Shown one piece after another: positions 16,830 through 26,782 of a DNA stretch of 64,000 bases; within the stretch, counting starts at the first letter, position 1; every line of letters begins with the position of its first letter. The translations under genes were made by a program, and so were the position numbers. This DNA comes from Mitsuaria sp. 7 (GTDB lineage: Bacteria > Pseudomonadota > Gammaproteobacteria > Burkholderiales > Burkholderiaceae_C), in the NCBI RefSeq assembly GCF_001653795.1, contig NZ_CP011514.1, positions 434,001 to 498,000 of the forward strand, read 5' to 3'. The notes below the pieces were generated by a model. That model was not told the DNA's origin, did no database searches, and saw nothing but the letters and a program-made list of their open reading frames with translations.

Positions 16830-17504
16830 ATGCGAATTCAAATTGATGGGAGTAGGGTGTTCACGGACCCGGGTTACGGCTTCACCACAACCTACGGCGA
16901 AGAGCTGCTGGACCGCTTTGAGCGCCACGGCTACGAACTGCACCTCTGGCGGGGGACCTGCCCAAACAACGTCTTCCTAGCAGATGCCCACGGAGGAAAC
17001 GAGCTGGCCGTCAGTGGCAAAGACGTTCCACGAGGCTGGGCTGAAGCGTGTCCGGCAACCCTCATGGACTTTCTTCCGATTTCTCGCCGCAAGAAAATCC
17101 CGTTCATGGCCTCGGGGTCGTTCGGCCGCGACGGCGCACCCCGCGCGTTGCAGGAGACGTATGTCTTCTGCCCCGAGCGAGCCGTGCATAGCCGTACTCT
17201 GTGGGCGCAACGGCTAGCCGAGGTTCAGCAGTCTCGAGATATCGTGGAGGACAGATGTAGAAGGCGCGAACTGCTGGCGGGCCTAGGGGGGAGGGCGCTG
17301 GCGCTTCTGAAATCCATGAAGAGGCGGCATCAACAGCGCATCTATCCGTTCGAGGAGTTGTCTGCCGAGATTGAACTGCTCAGAGCTCGTGAGGCCGTCA
17401 TCCCTGAGGTGAGCGGACGCCACTTCCAGTATCGACTCAACCGAGCGTTCGACGGATTTGAGTTCTGGCGCGCGCAGTCGATAACGTTTGACGTCGTGAA
17501 CTGA
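16830..17504 (+). CDS. Hypothetical protein
   Basis: 224 residues, ATG 16,830. The N-terminal part (TDPGYGFTTTYGEELLDRFERHGYELHLW) and the basic C-terminal half (KSMKRRHQQRIYPFEEL) are not recognised. It is followed by a strong terminator, so it forms a single-gene unit. The start is uncertain because the nearest AGGAA is some 13 bases upstream. Confidence 0.6.
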   Translation: MRIQIDGSRVFTDPGYGFTTTYGEELLDRFERHGYELHLWRGTCPNNVFLADAHGGNELAVSGKDVPRGWAEACPATLMDFLPISRRKKIPFMASGSFGRDGAPRALQETYVFCPERAVHSRTLWAQRLAEVQQSRDIVEDRCRRRELLAGLGGRALALLKSMKRRHQQRIYPFEELSAEIELLRAREAVIPEVSGRHFQYRLNRAFDGFEFWRAQSITFDVVN

Positions 17505-17509
17505 TTGTT

Positions 17510-17540
17510 GACCCCTCGTTCCGGCGAGGGGTCATCTTTT
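17510..17540 (+). terminator. Rho-independent terminator
   Basis: Perfect 9-bp stem GACCCCTCG / CGAGGGGTC with a six-base loop, followed by ATCTTTT. It lies just past the gene ending at 17,504 and, read the other way, can also serve the minus-strand gene ending at 17,547. Confidence 0.85.
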
Positions 17541-17546
17541 CGCCAG

Positions 17547-19674
17547 CTACGGTTTGGCGCGCATGATGACTAGCGGTCGTGCACCGACCTCCAGGCAGCC
17601 GTGAACGAAGGCGCTAAGCAGCCAGAAGAGCTGTTCAACGTATTTCGGCGCGGTGCCCTTTGGGATGCGTTTCAAACCGCTTTTGAGGCGTTCAATCTCG
17701 TAGCCAGGGATGAGCACTGCGACCTCATGAATCGTTCGAGGGTCAGCCATCAGCTCGCCGAGCGATTTGACCGGGTCCAGCGGGTTGCCCCCAGCATCCT
17801 CTTCCACTCGTCGGACCCGCGGGATGACCGACTGCTTCGGCAGCGTGCAATTGCCAGCCCAACGAGCTGTCTCGTCGGGTGAACCTCTTGTCGGACGAGC
17901 TCATCCGAATGAAGGCGAGGTTCTTCTGGGCCTGACCAACCGCTTCTTGCAGCGCAGAAGCGCTGAGGCTTCCGGGTGAGTCCGGTGCCTTGCCTGATGT
18001 CATCTTGGCGTGGAGCCAGCGCGTGCGACGTTCCGCAACTGAGATTTCCAGGTAGTCGAAGATTTCCTTGCGGTCATCGCCGCAGATGAGTGCAGAGGCC
18101 GCCTTGGCGATGTCGCCCGAGTCCTCAATCCGCCGAAAGCTGGACTCCTGGGGGTAGGCAGCAAAGCCTGCAGGTTCATCTCCCTTCTCGGAGGTTACGC
18201 CGTCCAGGTCTTTGGTCGATGTCAGGAACGAGATGAGCTGGTCTACAGCCACCTGAACATCGCCCGAAGCGTAGGCACCGTCCGCCGAGTACAGCGCGGT
18301 CGCCCCTGTGAAGGAAACTCGCATTGCATGCAGTCGGTTGACGAAGTCCAGGAAGGGCTCGCTCGCGCCGGTCTTGTCGACAAACTCGCCTAGACGAGCG
18401 CCAGTAGGTGAGCGGACTTGGCAAGAGTCTGAGCTCACCTCCAACCGGAGAGTCAGAGCCGGACTCGTGGGAATCTTTCCCTCGAATGTTCTTGTGCCTG
18501 TTGGCCCGAGCGCGGTCGGCGACACGGTCGAGGGCAGCAAGTCGATAGGAACATCGAACGCGTCCAGCAATTGCTCTTCAGTCTGCACGGCGTCCGCATC
18601 TGTTCCTGCCTTCCAGGTGAACTCTTCGCCGTAGCCCTCTTCTCTGAGCACCGCATAGTCCAGCTGAAAGGACACGGGCGTAAGCTTGGCCATGTCGGTC
18701 CGCTTGGCCATCTGCGCAAGGAGCTGGTTGCTTAGCTTCGTTGCCTTTGCCTCCACCTGCAGCGCGGCGACGCAGTTAGCAAACCATTGGATGAGCTTCG
18801 CCTCGGGTACCCGCGAGGAGCCAACACGCACCGTGTGCTTTTGCGGCATGACGTACACCGCCGAGCCGAGACCTCTGGTCAGAGGCTGCCGTGTTCGCAT
18901 AGTTCCCGGTACGGTCTGGTGGAGACCAAGACTGGAAATCGCAGCAGACACATCGTGGGCCTCCACCGTCTTTCGACGCATGCCAGTAGTTGCACCAGAG
19001 ATGAGCCGCATCGACAGCTCCTCGATGCGAGTCGTATCTGCGGTGCTGGCCGTGGGAACGAACGGGTTGAGGAAGTGCGCGTCTTCGAGCGCGGATACAT
19101 CGGCGAGTGGGGTGAGTTCTAAGGACATGCCATCCTTGCTCGCGAAGAGATATCCGTCCTTTAGCGTGCCCGTCTGGTCCGGAATGAACCCTTCCAACAC
19201 AACCGCATGAGGATAGGAAACGTCCTGCAGCAACGAGCCGGCGGCCACCGTTGAGCGCGTGACTGCAGGTTGGACGTAAATGGAGATGAACACTGTGACG
19301 GTCTGTCCCGATGAGGCTAGAGCGGTCGCGAGCCGACCCACCTCTAGGAAGCCGTCTGCGGCCAACCGCTTGTGGATGCCCAGTGCATCTGCAAGTTGGG
19401 GTTGCATTCGTTCGAGGTCCCGACCAGCAGCTCGAAGGACCTGTTCTACTTCAGCCGCGCCCAGTCGCTGTTGGAGACGGTGGAAGGTGCCGCTGCGGCT
19501 GAACTTGAGCCGCGGCACGACGCTGTTGGTCCACTGCTGAATCGCCTCGGCCGGCAGAGTCTGCACATAAGGCGGCTGCGCCACCACGGGCGCGGCACTA
19601 GCCGCTGACGCGGCCTTTGTCTTAGTGCTTGCGGTCTTTGGAGTCTTGAGGGCGGGAGTCTTCTTCGTAGCCAC
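17547..19674 (-). pseudogene. Large hypothetical protein of the sce7725/sce7726 cassette, with a +1 frameshift
   Basis: Reading from a GTG at 19,674 (GGAAG seven bases upstream), one frame runs ~597 codons and then turns into improbable Gly/Pro/Arg-rich sequence ending at 17,743. A second frame, one base further on, continues sensible sequence (SPDETARWAGNCTLPKQS, then SLGELMADPRTIHEVAVLIPGYE) to a stop at 17,547. The switch must lie between about 17,880 and 17,905, near AAG-AGG-T-TCA. Joined, the product would be about 708 residues. The N-terminus is a Lys/Ala/Thr-rich tail; no family recognised. The break may be an inactivating mutation, a sequencing error, or a programmed +1 shift. The gene lies upstream-coupled to the sce7725-family gene. 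Confidence 0.65.
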
Positions 19675-19796
19675 TAGTTCGCTTCCATGTCCAACGGCTG
19701 CTCTGGTCCAAGTCTGGACCCCGGCCGGGCAGAGGCACGGCTGCTCGCCGCGGGTTCCGCATCAGGGCGAGCTGTTCCAGACGTCCAATGTCGAAG

Positions 19797-20747
19797 TTAT
19801 AGGGTGCCGTCCAGCAAGTCGAGCATCAAGCAGATGTGATGCTCTAGCTGCAAAACCTTGTTGGTCCCCAGCCCGGGGAAGTGGCTCGCAGCGACGTGAT
19901 TGGTGTACTCGTCCAGCGCGAAGTTCGTGCCGAACTCTTTGGGGCGAGCCTTGGCGGCCCTCACGAGCTTGCGAGCAGCCTGCAAGAACTTGTCTTCCGT
20001 GCTTCCGACATCCTTATCGGTGTCGTCGGACACGAAGTGCTCAATCCATACGTCGGTAGATTTGTGTTTGTAGATGGCGTGAATAGCCACGGCGGCAGGC
20101 TGGCCGCCACCTGGCGTGAATGCTGAGCCGATGGACGCGTAGTCGCCAAAGCCTGCCCAGCTCGAGCTGAAGGTCTTGTGTCGGTCCGTGAAGAGCTCGG
20201 CGCCGTCGTAGTCGGAATTGCGGTCCAACTTGTTGAAGTAGTCGCGGATGTCGACACGTTTGTTAGAGGGCAGGAGCTTCTGCTGAGCCGTCGTCATCTT
20301 CTCGTTCAAAACGATGTGGAACTTGACGTCCGCATGGGCCGCAAGCGTCTTGAGTTCAGCGTCAGCAAGCGACGGGCTTGAGTAGGCCAGTGCGACCTCT
20401 CGGTTCTCAAAGCGCTTGAGGAACGAAAAAACATGGGCAAGCGTCGTGGTCGAGACGCATCGGAACGTTGGCACGATGGAGTCGTGCTCATCGACCACCT
20501 CAATGATTTCCTTGAGCCAAGCCTTCGCCTCGTCCTTCGGCTTCAGCTCATGCTTGTCTGGATTGAGGATGACAGCCAGCGCTTGGCCAGCCTTACCGAA
20601 TTCCTTGATGCACCTAGCAAGGTCTGTGCTCTTGCGCTTGACCGGCTCGATGACCGGCAACAAGGCGTCCAGCGACCGATGGTCCTCCAGCATCGCGCGC
20701 AGAGCAAGAAATTCGGAACGACGTCCGTAGACGAAAGGAAAGTACAT
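19797..20747 (-). CDS. sce7725-family (beta-type) protein
   Basis: 316 residues from ATG 20,747, preferred to ATG 20,759 because GGAGG lies five bases before it. Sequence MYFPFVYGRRSEFLALRAML and later LLPVIEPVKRK, plus a TIM-barrel-like run of strands (ALAVILNP, IVPTFRCVS, VALAYSS), fit the sce7725 family, related to phage T4 beta-type proteins. These are almost always found next to an sce7726-family gene, as here (20,808). Biochemical role unknown; the pairing with a nuclease-fold partner suggests a defence or toxin function (inference). Confidence 0.8.
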   Translation of the reverse strand: MYFPFVYGRRSEFLALRAMLEDHRSLDALLPVIEPVKRKSTDLARCIKEFGKAGQALAVILNPDKHELKPKDEAKAWLKEIIEVVDEHDSIVPTFRCVSTTTLAHVFSFLKRFENREVALAYSSPSLADAELKTLAAHADVKFHIVLNEKMTTAQQKLLPSNKRVDIRDYFNKLDRNSDYDGAELFTDRHKTFSSSWAGFGDYASIGSAFTPGGGQPAAVAIHAIYKHKSTDVWIEHFVSDDTDKDVGSTEDKFLQAARKLVRAAKARPKEFGTNFALDEYTNHVAASHFPGLGTNKVLQLEHHICLMLDLLDGTL

Positions 20748-20807
20748 GGAGCCTCCCATCGCGTATTCGTTACGCGATTTAATATTTAGGAGGCAAATGT
20801 AATTGGA

Positions 20808-21665
20808 CTAAACGGACGCGGCAAGCGCTGCTAACAGACGTTGGCGCTGTGGTCGAGACAATGGTGTCTCATAGGCCAAGACTCGCAGGCTCTGAGGCAG
20901 GGAAGACACGAAATCCACCGTCTCTGCGTCAGTCGTGCGTGCGCGCATTGAGGAAACAAGCACCTTGTGAGCTTGCTCGCTCGTTAGACCGCAGAAGAGC
21001 TGCTCGTAGTGCTGGGAGAGAAGCCCATTGGGCATCGCCGGTTGCGGACCGATGTGCTTGTGCACGGCGTCCATGTACTCCTGACGACGCAGCATGCGGA
21101 AAACTACCGCGGTCTCAATCCGAGAGACGTCGCGAACCGACTTGCGTATTTCGCGCAGGCTACCCTTTTCGGTAAGGCAGAGGATGCCAACGCGGTCGTC
21201 TACCAGAGACGCATAGCGTTGAGCGAGGTCCGGATGCGTCACAACGTAGACGCTGTCGAAGGCTCGAAGGTACGCAGGGGTCTGGGTGCTCAGGCGCCGG
21301 TGGCTGTCGTATTCGGTCTTGACCTCGTACGCCGTGGAAGTGCCGTTGAAAATCGCCACGTCAATGATGGAGCCCGCCACGCCGAGCTCGATGCTCATGC
21401 TGGAAGTGCGCGGACTGTGCCGACCGAACACTATGCGGTTAGCGATGGCCGCCTTGTAGACGTACTCGCAACGGAAGCTTTGACTCAGCTCAGCAAGCGA
21501 CGCATCGAAGAGGTCCGCCACGACGGCTTTGCGACTTGCCGGCCGCACACCGAGCCCCGAGAGCTGCTTCACGACACGCGCTGCCGTCCCCCGGCGTGCG
21601 ATGTCATCAAGCACGGGCCGGGAGAAGATGCGGGCAATCAGGCGGGAGCGTTCGGTTTCGGTCAT
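20808..21665 (-). CDS. sce7726-family protein (PD-(D/E)xK nuclease-like)
   Basis: 285 residues. Residues 99-117 read SIIDVAIFNGTSTAYEVKT, where Asp102, Glu114 and Lys116 form a complete PD-(D/E)xK active-site signature; the flanking Glu68 may complete it. The rest is helical. sce7726 proteins are paired with sce7725 proteins, which follows 60 bases downstream in the same direction. Probably the catalytic subunit of the cassette together with the frameshifted large protein at 17,547. Confidence 0.85.
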   Translation of the reverse strand: MTETERSRLIARIFSRPVLDDIARRGTAARVVKQLSGLGVRPASRKAVVADLFDASLAELSQSFRCEYVYKAAIANRIVFGRHSPRTSSMSIELGVAGSIIDVAIFNGTSTAYEVKTEYDSHRRLSTQTPAYLRAFDSVYVVTHPDLAQRYASLVDDRVGILCLTEKGSLREIRKSVRDVSRIETAVVFRMLRRQEYMDAVHKHIGPQPAMPNGLLSQHYEQLFCGLTSEQAHKVLVSSMRARTTDAETVDFVSSLPQSLRVLAYETPLSRPQRQRLLAALAASV

Positions 21666-21853
21666 GGAAGTGGGCGGTGGTCGCTCAATCTCCTGTGTAG
21701 GAACGACCGCTTAAACGCGCCGACCTGGCGGCGCAGCCGCGGAGTGTAGCTTTTCGAGCGTGCTCAGAGCCGGAGCTGCTTATCTTTGCGGCACCGTCCT
21801 GCGGCTTCGCTCACGACGCGAACTCGGCTGACGAAATTTGGAGACCCCTCAGG

Positions 21854-22285
21854 TCAAGGCGTTTGCACAAACCTCACGCTGCTCAGGAAGTCATGAACCA
21901 TGAGGCATGCCAGAGCGAGTAAAGCCGCGAACAAGCACCAGAGAGCGAGCAACGTCAAGGAAAGCGCAGTTCGATTGCTCGCAAAAACGCGATGCAGCTG
22001 GCTCGACACAGTCAAGAACGCGAGCAGCACCAACGCTGCGATACCAAGGGAAAGTAGCGCAAACACTATCGTGCCCACGAGATTTGCCACGTTCAGTTTT
22101 CCGTCAATGGCGATGAGCGTGGTGGTCACGGATGCGACCGAAATTCCGACAACGGACAGGAGGTCCGCGCATATGGCTAAGCGCTCCTTCGCATTGCCGA
22201 ACTTTAGAGTTTCATAAATTGTGCGCATATTTCGAGTGAGGGGCCGAGGGCGCTGGTTCTCTGCGAGACGAGCGATACCAATCAT
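21854..22285 (-). CDS. Small integral membrane protein
   Basis: 143 residues from ATG 22,285 (ATG 22,229, MRTIYETLKFG, is an equally possible start). Three hydrophobic segments are visible (LLSVVGISVASVTTTLIAI, VGTIVFALLSLGIAALVLL, LTLLALWCLFAALLALACL). No family recognised. It is divergent from another membrane protein gene at 22,507 with about 220 bases between them. Confidence 0.6.
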   Translation of the reverse strand: MIGIARLAENQRPRPLTRNMRTIYETLKFGNAKERLAICADLLSVVGISVASVTTTLIAIDGKLNVANLVGTIVFALLSLGIAALVLLAFLTVSSQLHRVFASNRTALSLTLLALWCLFAALLALACLMVHDFLSSVRFVQTP

Positions 22286-22506
22286 TTTAGGTCCGCTCGG
22301 ACGCCTCGGTAGTGCGTGCAATTGGCAAATTCGATTGAGACAAGGGAAGACCCTTGGATTTAGATGTCGGAATTTTCCTCGGAATTTCGGCGTGACGAGC
22401 GCGCCTGCTTCAACGTGACGACTAGCCAACGCTTTCGTCTAAGAACCTGGTCAAACTAGCGAAGTTCAGGGGTGCAAGTGCACGCATTAAGGTAAAAATC
22501 GCTGGT

Positions 22507-23307
22507 ATGACAGCAATCGACAAACAACTAGGTGGAGGAAGTGCCAACGAAACGGGGACGTCTCCTTGGCTCCTAGTGTTCAGCGAAAAGTACTTCAAGT
22601 TGCTTGCGACCACGTGGGCTGCCGCAGTCGTGATGGCAACGCTCTTCGCGGTCAACTACCACTTCGGATTTGTGAGAGGCTTCGGCTTCCCAGAGGTGGC
22701 GTTTTCAATGGACTGGCAGAACATAGCGCTGCTGGCTCATCGTTCGTTGCTCTCTGTGTGGGGCAACTACATCTTTCCACTCATAGACGAGCCCGCTTTC
22801 ATCGGCTTATGCGCCTTCGTCGGGTTCCTGGCAGTGGTCTTGTTCTTCTTGAATAACCTGAAGACTCCCAAGACTGGGCTGTCGCCGCGGCAGCATTGGT
22901 GGAAGGATTTCTTGACCAAAAAGTGGGTCATTCGGCCCCTCGTAGTGGTCTGGAGCGCGATGACCGCGGTGGTTCTCTTCCGCGCAATTCTGTTGACGCT
23001 CGCTCTCTTCCTGGTGTTGCCCTTGGTCGCCTACAAGAGCGGCAAACTTGATGCAGCGAAGTTCTTGAGTAGCCGGCCCCGCTGCGATGCGGCCCTCCAA
23101 AAGGGCGATGACCCCTGCTCGACGCTCATCTTGAAGACGGTTGATGCGGCGGGGAAGGATGCTGTGGTCACCTTACGGGGTCGCGTCGTTGTCGGCAACG
23201 AGAAATGGATTGGGTTGGTGACCGATACGGAGTCCGTGGCGCTACCGATGACGATGGTTCGGTATGGCATCGCGGTGGAACCTGCATCGGTAGGCCGTAA
23301 GCCGTAG
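22507..23307 (+). CDS. Integral membrane protein with soluble C-terminal domain
   Basis: 266 residues. Membrane segments at about 30-50 (LLATTWAAAVVMATLFAV), 95-115 (FIGLCAFVGFLAVVLFFL) and 145-175 (VVWSAMTAVVLFRAILLTLALFLVLPL). The C-terminal 90 residues form a soluble beta-rich domain (AVVTLRGRVVVGNEKWIGLV). Not recognised. It precedes the ATPase/methyltransferase operon by 150 bases in the same direction and could belong to that system as a membrane effector (inference). Confidence 0.7.
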   Translation: MTAIDKQLGGGSANETGTSPWLLVFSEKYFKLLATTWAAAVVMATLFAVNYHFGFVRGFGFPEVAFSMDWQNIALLAHRSLLSVWGNYIFPLIDEPAFIGLCAFVGFLAVVLFFLNNLKTPKTGLSPRQHWWKDFLTKKWVIRPLVVVWSAMTAVVLFRAILLTLALFLVLPLVAYKSGKLDAAKFLSSRPRCDAALQKGDDPCSTLILKTVDAAGKDAVVTLRGRVVVGNEKWIGLVTDTESVALPMTMVRYGIAVEPASVGRKP

Positions 23308-23459
23308 GCTCATCAGCGGCCAAGGGAAATCGAGCGCTGGTCCGGAAGATTATTACGACAGATAGGCTGTAGCAGCGCGAGGTGAGGCCATAGGGGCCTG
23401 CACCTTCGGGTGCTCCAGTGAGTTGTCAACGTCAGAGCTTTAGGAGGCTTGGAGAAAGA

Positions 23460-25421
23460 ATGATTGAAGGCGTTGATATCGACGAAGTGGAGTTCAATGA
23501 CATGGGCATTGGTGTCTGGGCGCTCAAGCCCGGCGCCAGGCTGCGCATGTCGAGGCTTGCAAAGACGGTGGTGCTGGCCGGCCCGAATGGCGCAGGCAAG
23601 ACGCGCATCTTCAACATGTTGGTGAGCCTTGGTCAGAAGATTCAGCCCGCAGATGCCGTTAAAGGCAGTCTTGCCTATCTTCTGCAAGCTGAACATGAGC
23701 TTGAGAGTCGAGTCCTTGAAGTGTCTCGCCAGAGGGCGAAGTATCCACCGCAAGCGCTCAGCTTGGTGGAAGCGGAGCGTCAGCATCGCGATGCGTTCAA
23801 CAAGGTGGCCGACATCCAACGCGGGATTCGACACGCGACGGTGCTCCAGCGGTCAAGTGGAGAGGTACCGAGTTTCGTAAGGTTCGTCCCCAAGGTTACC
23901 TCCTTGCTCGACCCGGGAGGCTTCACCCTGAGCGACATTGCCGGACGGGCCCAGCGGCTCTCGAACAGTTCCGAAACGGCGGAAGCGCTTGCTCCGTCTT
24001 ACGCCTTCAGCGTGCTTCGGCAGGCAAACGATGCGGAACTAAAGCGACGCCGGGATGGTGGGGGTGGTTCGTCTGATGCTGAGCTTCGTGCGCAGGCCTT
24101 GATAGATATTCTTGGCCGCCTTCTCGGTGCTGAAACGGCCGTGACGGTCGAAAACGACATGCTCTTGATTGGTGGATTTGCGCCCTCGCAAGGTTCTCTG
24201 TCGGCGGGTCAGCAGGTCTTGTTCCAGTATGGCTGCATGCTGCACGCCCAACAGGAATACTTGCAAGACAACATCGTGCTGATGGACGAGCCGGAAAATC
24301 ACTTGCACCCGGCCGTGCTGGTGCAGGTCATGACCACTCTCGCGTCCATCTTGAGGCACGGTCAGTTGTGGGTTGCGACGCATTCGGTGCCCCTCATCGC
24401 TCATCTGATGTCGCAGGACGACGACTGTCTTTGGTTTGTGAATGATGGGACTGTGACGCGTGCCGGCCGAAATCCTGAGGTGGTGCTGGAAAGCCTACTT
24501 GGAGGGCCTGAAGGGACGAGGAGTCTCCAAGAGCTCATGCAGCTTCCAAGTGCTTATGCGGCGACGCGATTTCTGGGAGAGTGTCTGGTTGCGCCTGGAA
24601 CCGTAGGGCCAAACATCAAAGACCCACAGATGCTGCAAATTCGGGAAGTTCTGCGGCCGCTGGCTGAAGCAGCTGCGCAGAGCGGGCGTCCCCTCCGAGT
24701 ACTTGACTTCGGGGCAGGCAAGGGCAGGTTGTTGGCTTCGCTTCGGGAGACCTATCCCGACGCCTCCCGATTGTTCGACTACATCGCGCTAGACGACAGC
24801 GCTAGGGACCGGCCCGAATGTGTCCATCAGATTGAACTGACTTACGGTAAGCAATCAGCAGCCGATGTCTCGGGCAGATGGTTTGAGAACATCTCGAGTC
24901 TCCGAGCTGGTTTGGATGAGGGGAGTTTTGATGTCATCGTGCTCTGCAACGTGCTCCACGAGGTTCATCCCGACCAATGGCTCGGCGACTTCTCAGTCTT
25001 CGCAAGCTTGCTGCGTACCAATGGCGCGTTGCTGGTGGTTGAAGACTATGCGTTGCCGACCGGGGAGCTTGCGCATGAGTTCGGTTTCTTGCTGCTCGAC
25101 CAGCTCGAGTTGAAGCATCTGTTCCAAGTATCGGAGGCCGATAGGGACCGACACCTCTTCTTGCGCGCTACGCCTGACAAACCGCCCCACAAGGACCGCT
25201 TGGTGGTGCATCTGATTGGCAGGGAACTTTTGCAGCGAGCATCGCGCGACAGCCAGGCTGCGGCTATCGGTGAGCTCAAGAAGCGAATGATGAGCGAGGT
25301 CCGAAGGCTCGTGCAAAGCAACTCGGACAAAAGCGTAGTCGGGAGAGACTACGCGAGAGCTGCCCAACTGCTTGTGAACGCGGAGCTCTGGCTTGAGGCG
25401 CGCGGCCGTACGGCTCAGTAG
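23460..25421 (+). CDS. ABC-type ATPase fused to a methyltransferase-like domain
   Basis: 653 residues from ATG 23,460, chosen for GGAG five bases upstream. Residues 30-330 form an ABC/SMC-like ATPase: Walker A GPNGAGKT (41-48), signature-like SLSAGQQ, Walker B IVLMDEPENHLHP with Asp276/Glu277, and H-loop THS with His308. Residues ~410-560 form a class I methyltransferase-like fold: VLDFGAGKG (Asp416) and VIVLCNVLHEVHPDQW, then GALLVVEDY. The C-terminus is helical. I know OLD-like and RloC-like defence ATPases with this type of head, but not this fusion. The next gene has a nuclease domain, so the pair may be a defence operon in which the ATPase senses invading DNA. Confidence 0.85.
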   Translation: MIEGVDIDEVEFNDMGIGVWALKPGARLRMSRLAKTVVLAGPNGAGKTRIFNMLVSLGQKIQPADAVKGSLAYLLQAEHELESRVLEVSRQRAKYPPQALSLVEAERQHRDAFNKVADIQRGIRHATVLQRSSGEVPSFVRFVPKVTSLLDPGGFTLSDIAGRAQRLSNSSETAEALAPSYAFSVLRQANDAELKRRRDGGGGSSDAELRAQALIDILGRLLGAETAVTVENDMLLIGGFAPSQGSLSAGQQVLFQYGCMLHAQQEYLQDNIVLMDEPENHLHPAVLVQVMTTLASILRHGQLWVATHSVPLIAHLMSQDDDCLWFVNDGTVTRAGRNPEVVLESLLGGPEGTRSLQELMQLPSAYAATRFLGECLVAPGTVGPNIKDPQMLQIREVLRPLAEAAAQSGRPLRVLDFGAGKGRLLASLRETYPDASRLFDYIALDDSARDRPECVHQIELTYGKQSAADVSGRWFENISSLRAGLDEGSFDVIVLCNVLHEVHPDQWLGDFSVFASLLRTNGALLVVEDYALPTGELAHEFGFLLLDQLELKHLFQVSEADRDRHLFLRATPDKPPHKDRLVVHLIGRELLQRASRDSQAAAIGELKKRMMSEVRRLVQSNSDKSVVGRDYARAAQLLVNAELWLEARGRTAQ

Positions 25422-25466
25422 GCTGCACAGCAAGTGAGAGCAAAGGTCCGATGGAGCATTTGAACT

Positions 25467-26540
25467 TTGAAGAATGACGCAATTGTTGGGAAGGCAACAT
25501 CAGAAGTGGAAAAGCCTTCGTCCAGGCTGCTTGTGCGACTTGCAGCTGCGGCAGATGCGCGCGGCCAAGTGCCGCCCGACGTACGCTCGTTTTTAGATGA
25601 CCTGAAAGCCGCGAAGGGATACACCGGAGAGCGCCTGGATGTTCTGCCGAGAATCGGTGAACTGCTGTACGCGCTCAAGCTCTCAGGCTTCGACATCGTT
25701 CCTTCAGGTCGCAGCGATGACGCGCCAACGAAAAGGACCATCCGTGTGGAATGGGACAAACGGATGGTGGCGTACGTCCCCTCAGACCCTTTTGAGCGGC
25801 GGAACGACCTCATCGGGTTGTGCTACTTTGAACCAAGTAGTGGACTCACCCCACAGGTCGTGCCTGACGTGTTTGACCTTCAAGACTTCGCCAGGCAGCG
25901 AGGTGTTCCTGAGGGCCACGTGGTTCTTCGGAGGCACAGTGGAAATTGGTACCTGCGCATTCAGGATTTTGGGACGGCACTCACGCTCATCCGCGGTCAC
26001 GCTGAAAAACTGGATGAGCGACATGCTGCTCCAGTTGCTCGCGGTTCTCGAGCTTCTCAAGGGGCTCCAGCACCCATGGAGCCTCGGAGGTACGAAGAAG
26101 TGCGGAGCGCATCGACGTCTCGCACCCTTCGTGACTACCTTGAAGAATTCTCTGGCCATACTTCGCGGGCTGGTGTGGAAGCGGGAGAACGGTACGTGGA
26201 GCATGGCCTCATCGTGGCCGCGCTGGAAACTGCAGTCCACGCCACAGGTGCGGTGAAAAGCTCTACGGCCGTTGACCTCGCCTGTCTGCGGAAGGACGAG
26301 ATTTTGCTCTTTGAGGTGAAGACGTCGTCTACCACCACGAATGTCTACACCGCGGTGGGCCAGCTTCAACTTCATGGACAAAGCATCTCCTCAGAGTTCA
26401 ACCTCAAGATTCGTCGCCTGATGGTTCTGCCTGAGTTGCCTCGTGCTGACTTCATCCGGAACATGCCCGCCCTAGGAATCGAGCTGGTCACGTTCGAGAG
26501 GGTGGACGGTCGCTACAAGTTCGCAGGCTTCATTGGCTAA
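25467..26540 (+). CDS. Protein with C-terminal PD-(D/E)xK nuclease-like domain
   Basis: 357 residues from a TTG at 25,467; no in-frame ATG precedes it and a GGAG lies 11 bases upstream, so the start is uncertain. The N-terminal half is unrecognised. Residues ~235-330 hold the nuclease-like core: GLIVAALETAVH, VDLACLRKDEILLFEVKT with Asp270, Glu283 and Lys285, then TAVGQLQLHG, the helix pattern of restriction-type enzymes. It follows the ATPase/methyltransferase gene by 45 bases on the same strand and is probably its effector. Intact catalytic residues suggest an active nuclease. Confidence 0.8.
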   Translation: MKNDAIVGKATSEVEKPSSRLLVRLAAAADARGQVPPDVRSFLDDLKAAKGYTGERLDVLPRIGELLYALKLSGFDIVPSGRSDDAPTKRTIRVEWDKRMVAYVPSDPFERRNDLIGLCYFEPSSGLTPQVVPDVFDLQDFARQRGVPEGHVVLRRHSGNWYLRIQDFGTALTLIRGHAEKLDERHAAPVARGSRASQGAPAPMEPRRYEEVRSASTSRTLRDYLEEFSGHTSRAGVEAGERYVEHGLIVAALETAVHATGAVKSSTAVDLACLRKDEILLFEVKTSSTTTNVYTAVGQLQLHGQSISSEFNLKIRRLMVLPELPRADFIRNMPALGIELVTFERVDGRYKFAGFIG

Positions 26541-26584
26541 GCAGTTTGGTTGCATCCGAGGACTTGAAGACTGGCGAAACAAGC

Positions 26585-26782
26585 ATGGTGCCAACGAAGT
26601 GCGCGGCGCGGCAGCCTGAGATGCAAGGCATCGAACCATGGATTGCACGACATGTGCGGCAGGTCGCGGGCACCAGGCTCTATTCAAGGGAAGTCGGCGC
26701 CATCGAGAGACTCATCAGACAAGCGAGGAGAGAAGCTGATGGCAGAAATCGAAATTTGGCGAGGGGACATCGTCCTTGTTGA
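26585..26782 (+). CDS. Possible small partner (antitoxin?) of MazF
   Basis: A 65-codon frame that overlaps the start of the mazF-like gene by 44 bases. The middle reads IARHVRQVAGTRLYSREVGAIERLIRQARREA, a plausible helical segment, and its position just upstream of the toxin is where an antitoxin is expected. It matches no antitoxin family I recognise, and the last 15 residues lie in the toxin's reading region, so it may be spurious. Confidence 0.3.
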   Translation: MVPTKCAARQPEMQGIEPWIARHVRQVAGTRLYSREVGAIERLIRQARREADGRNRNLARGHRPC

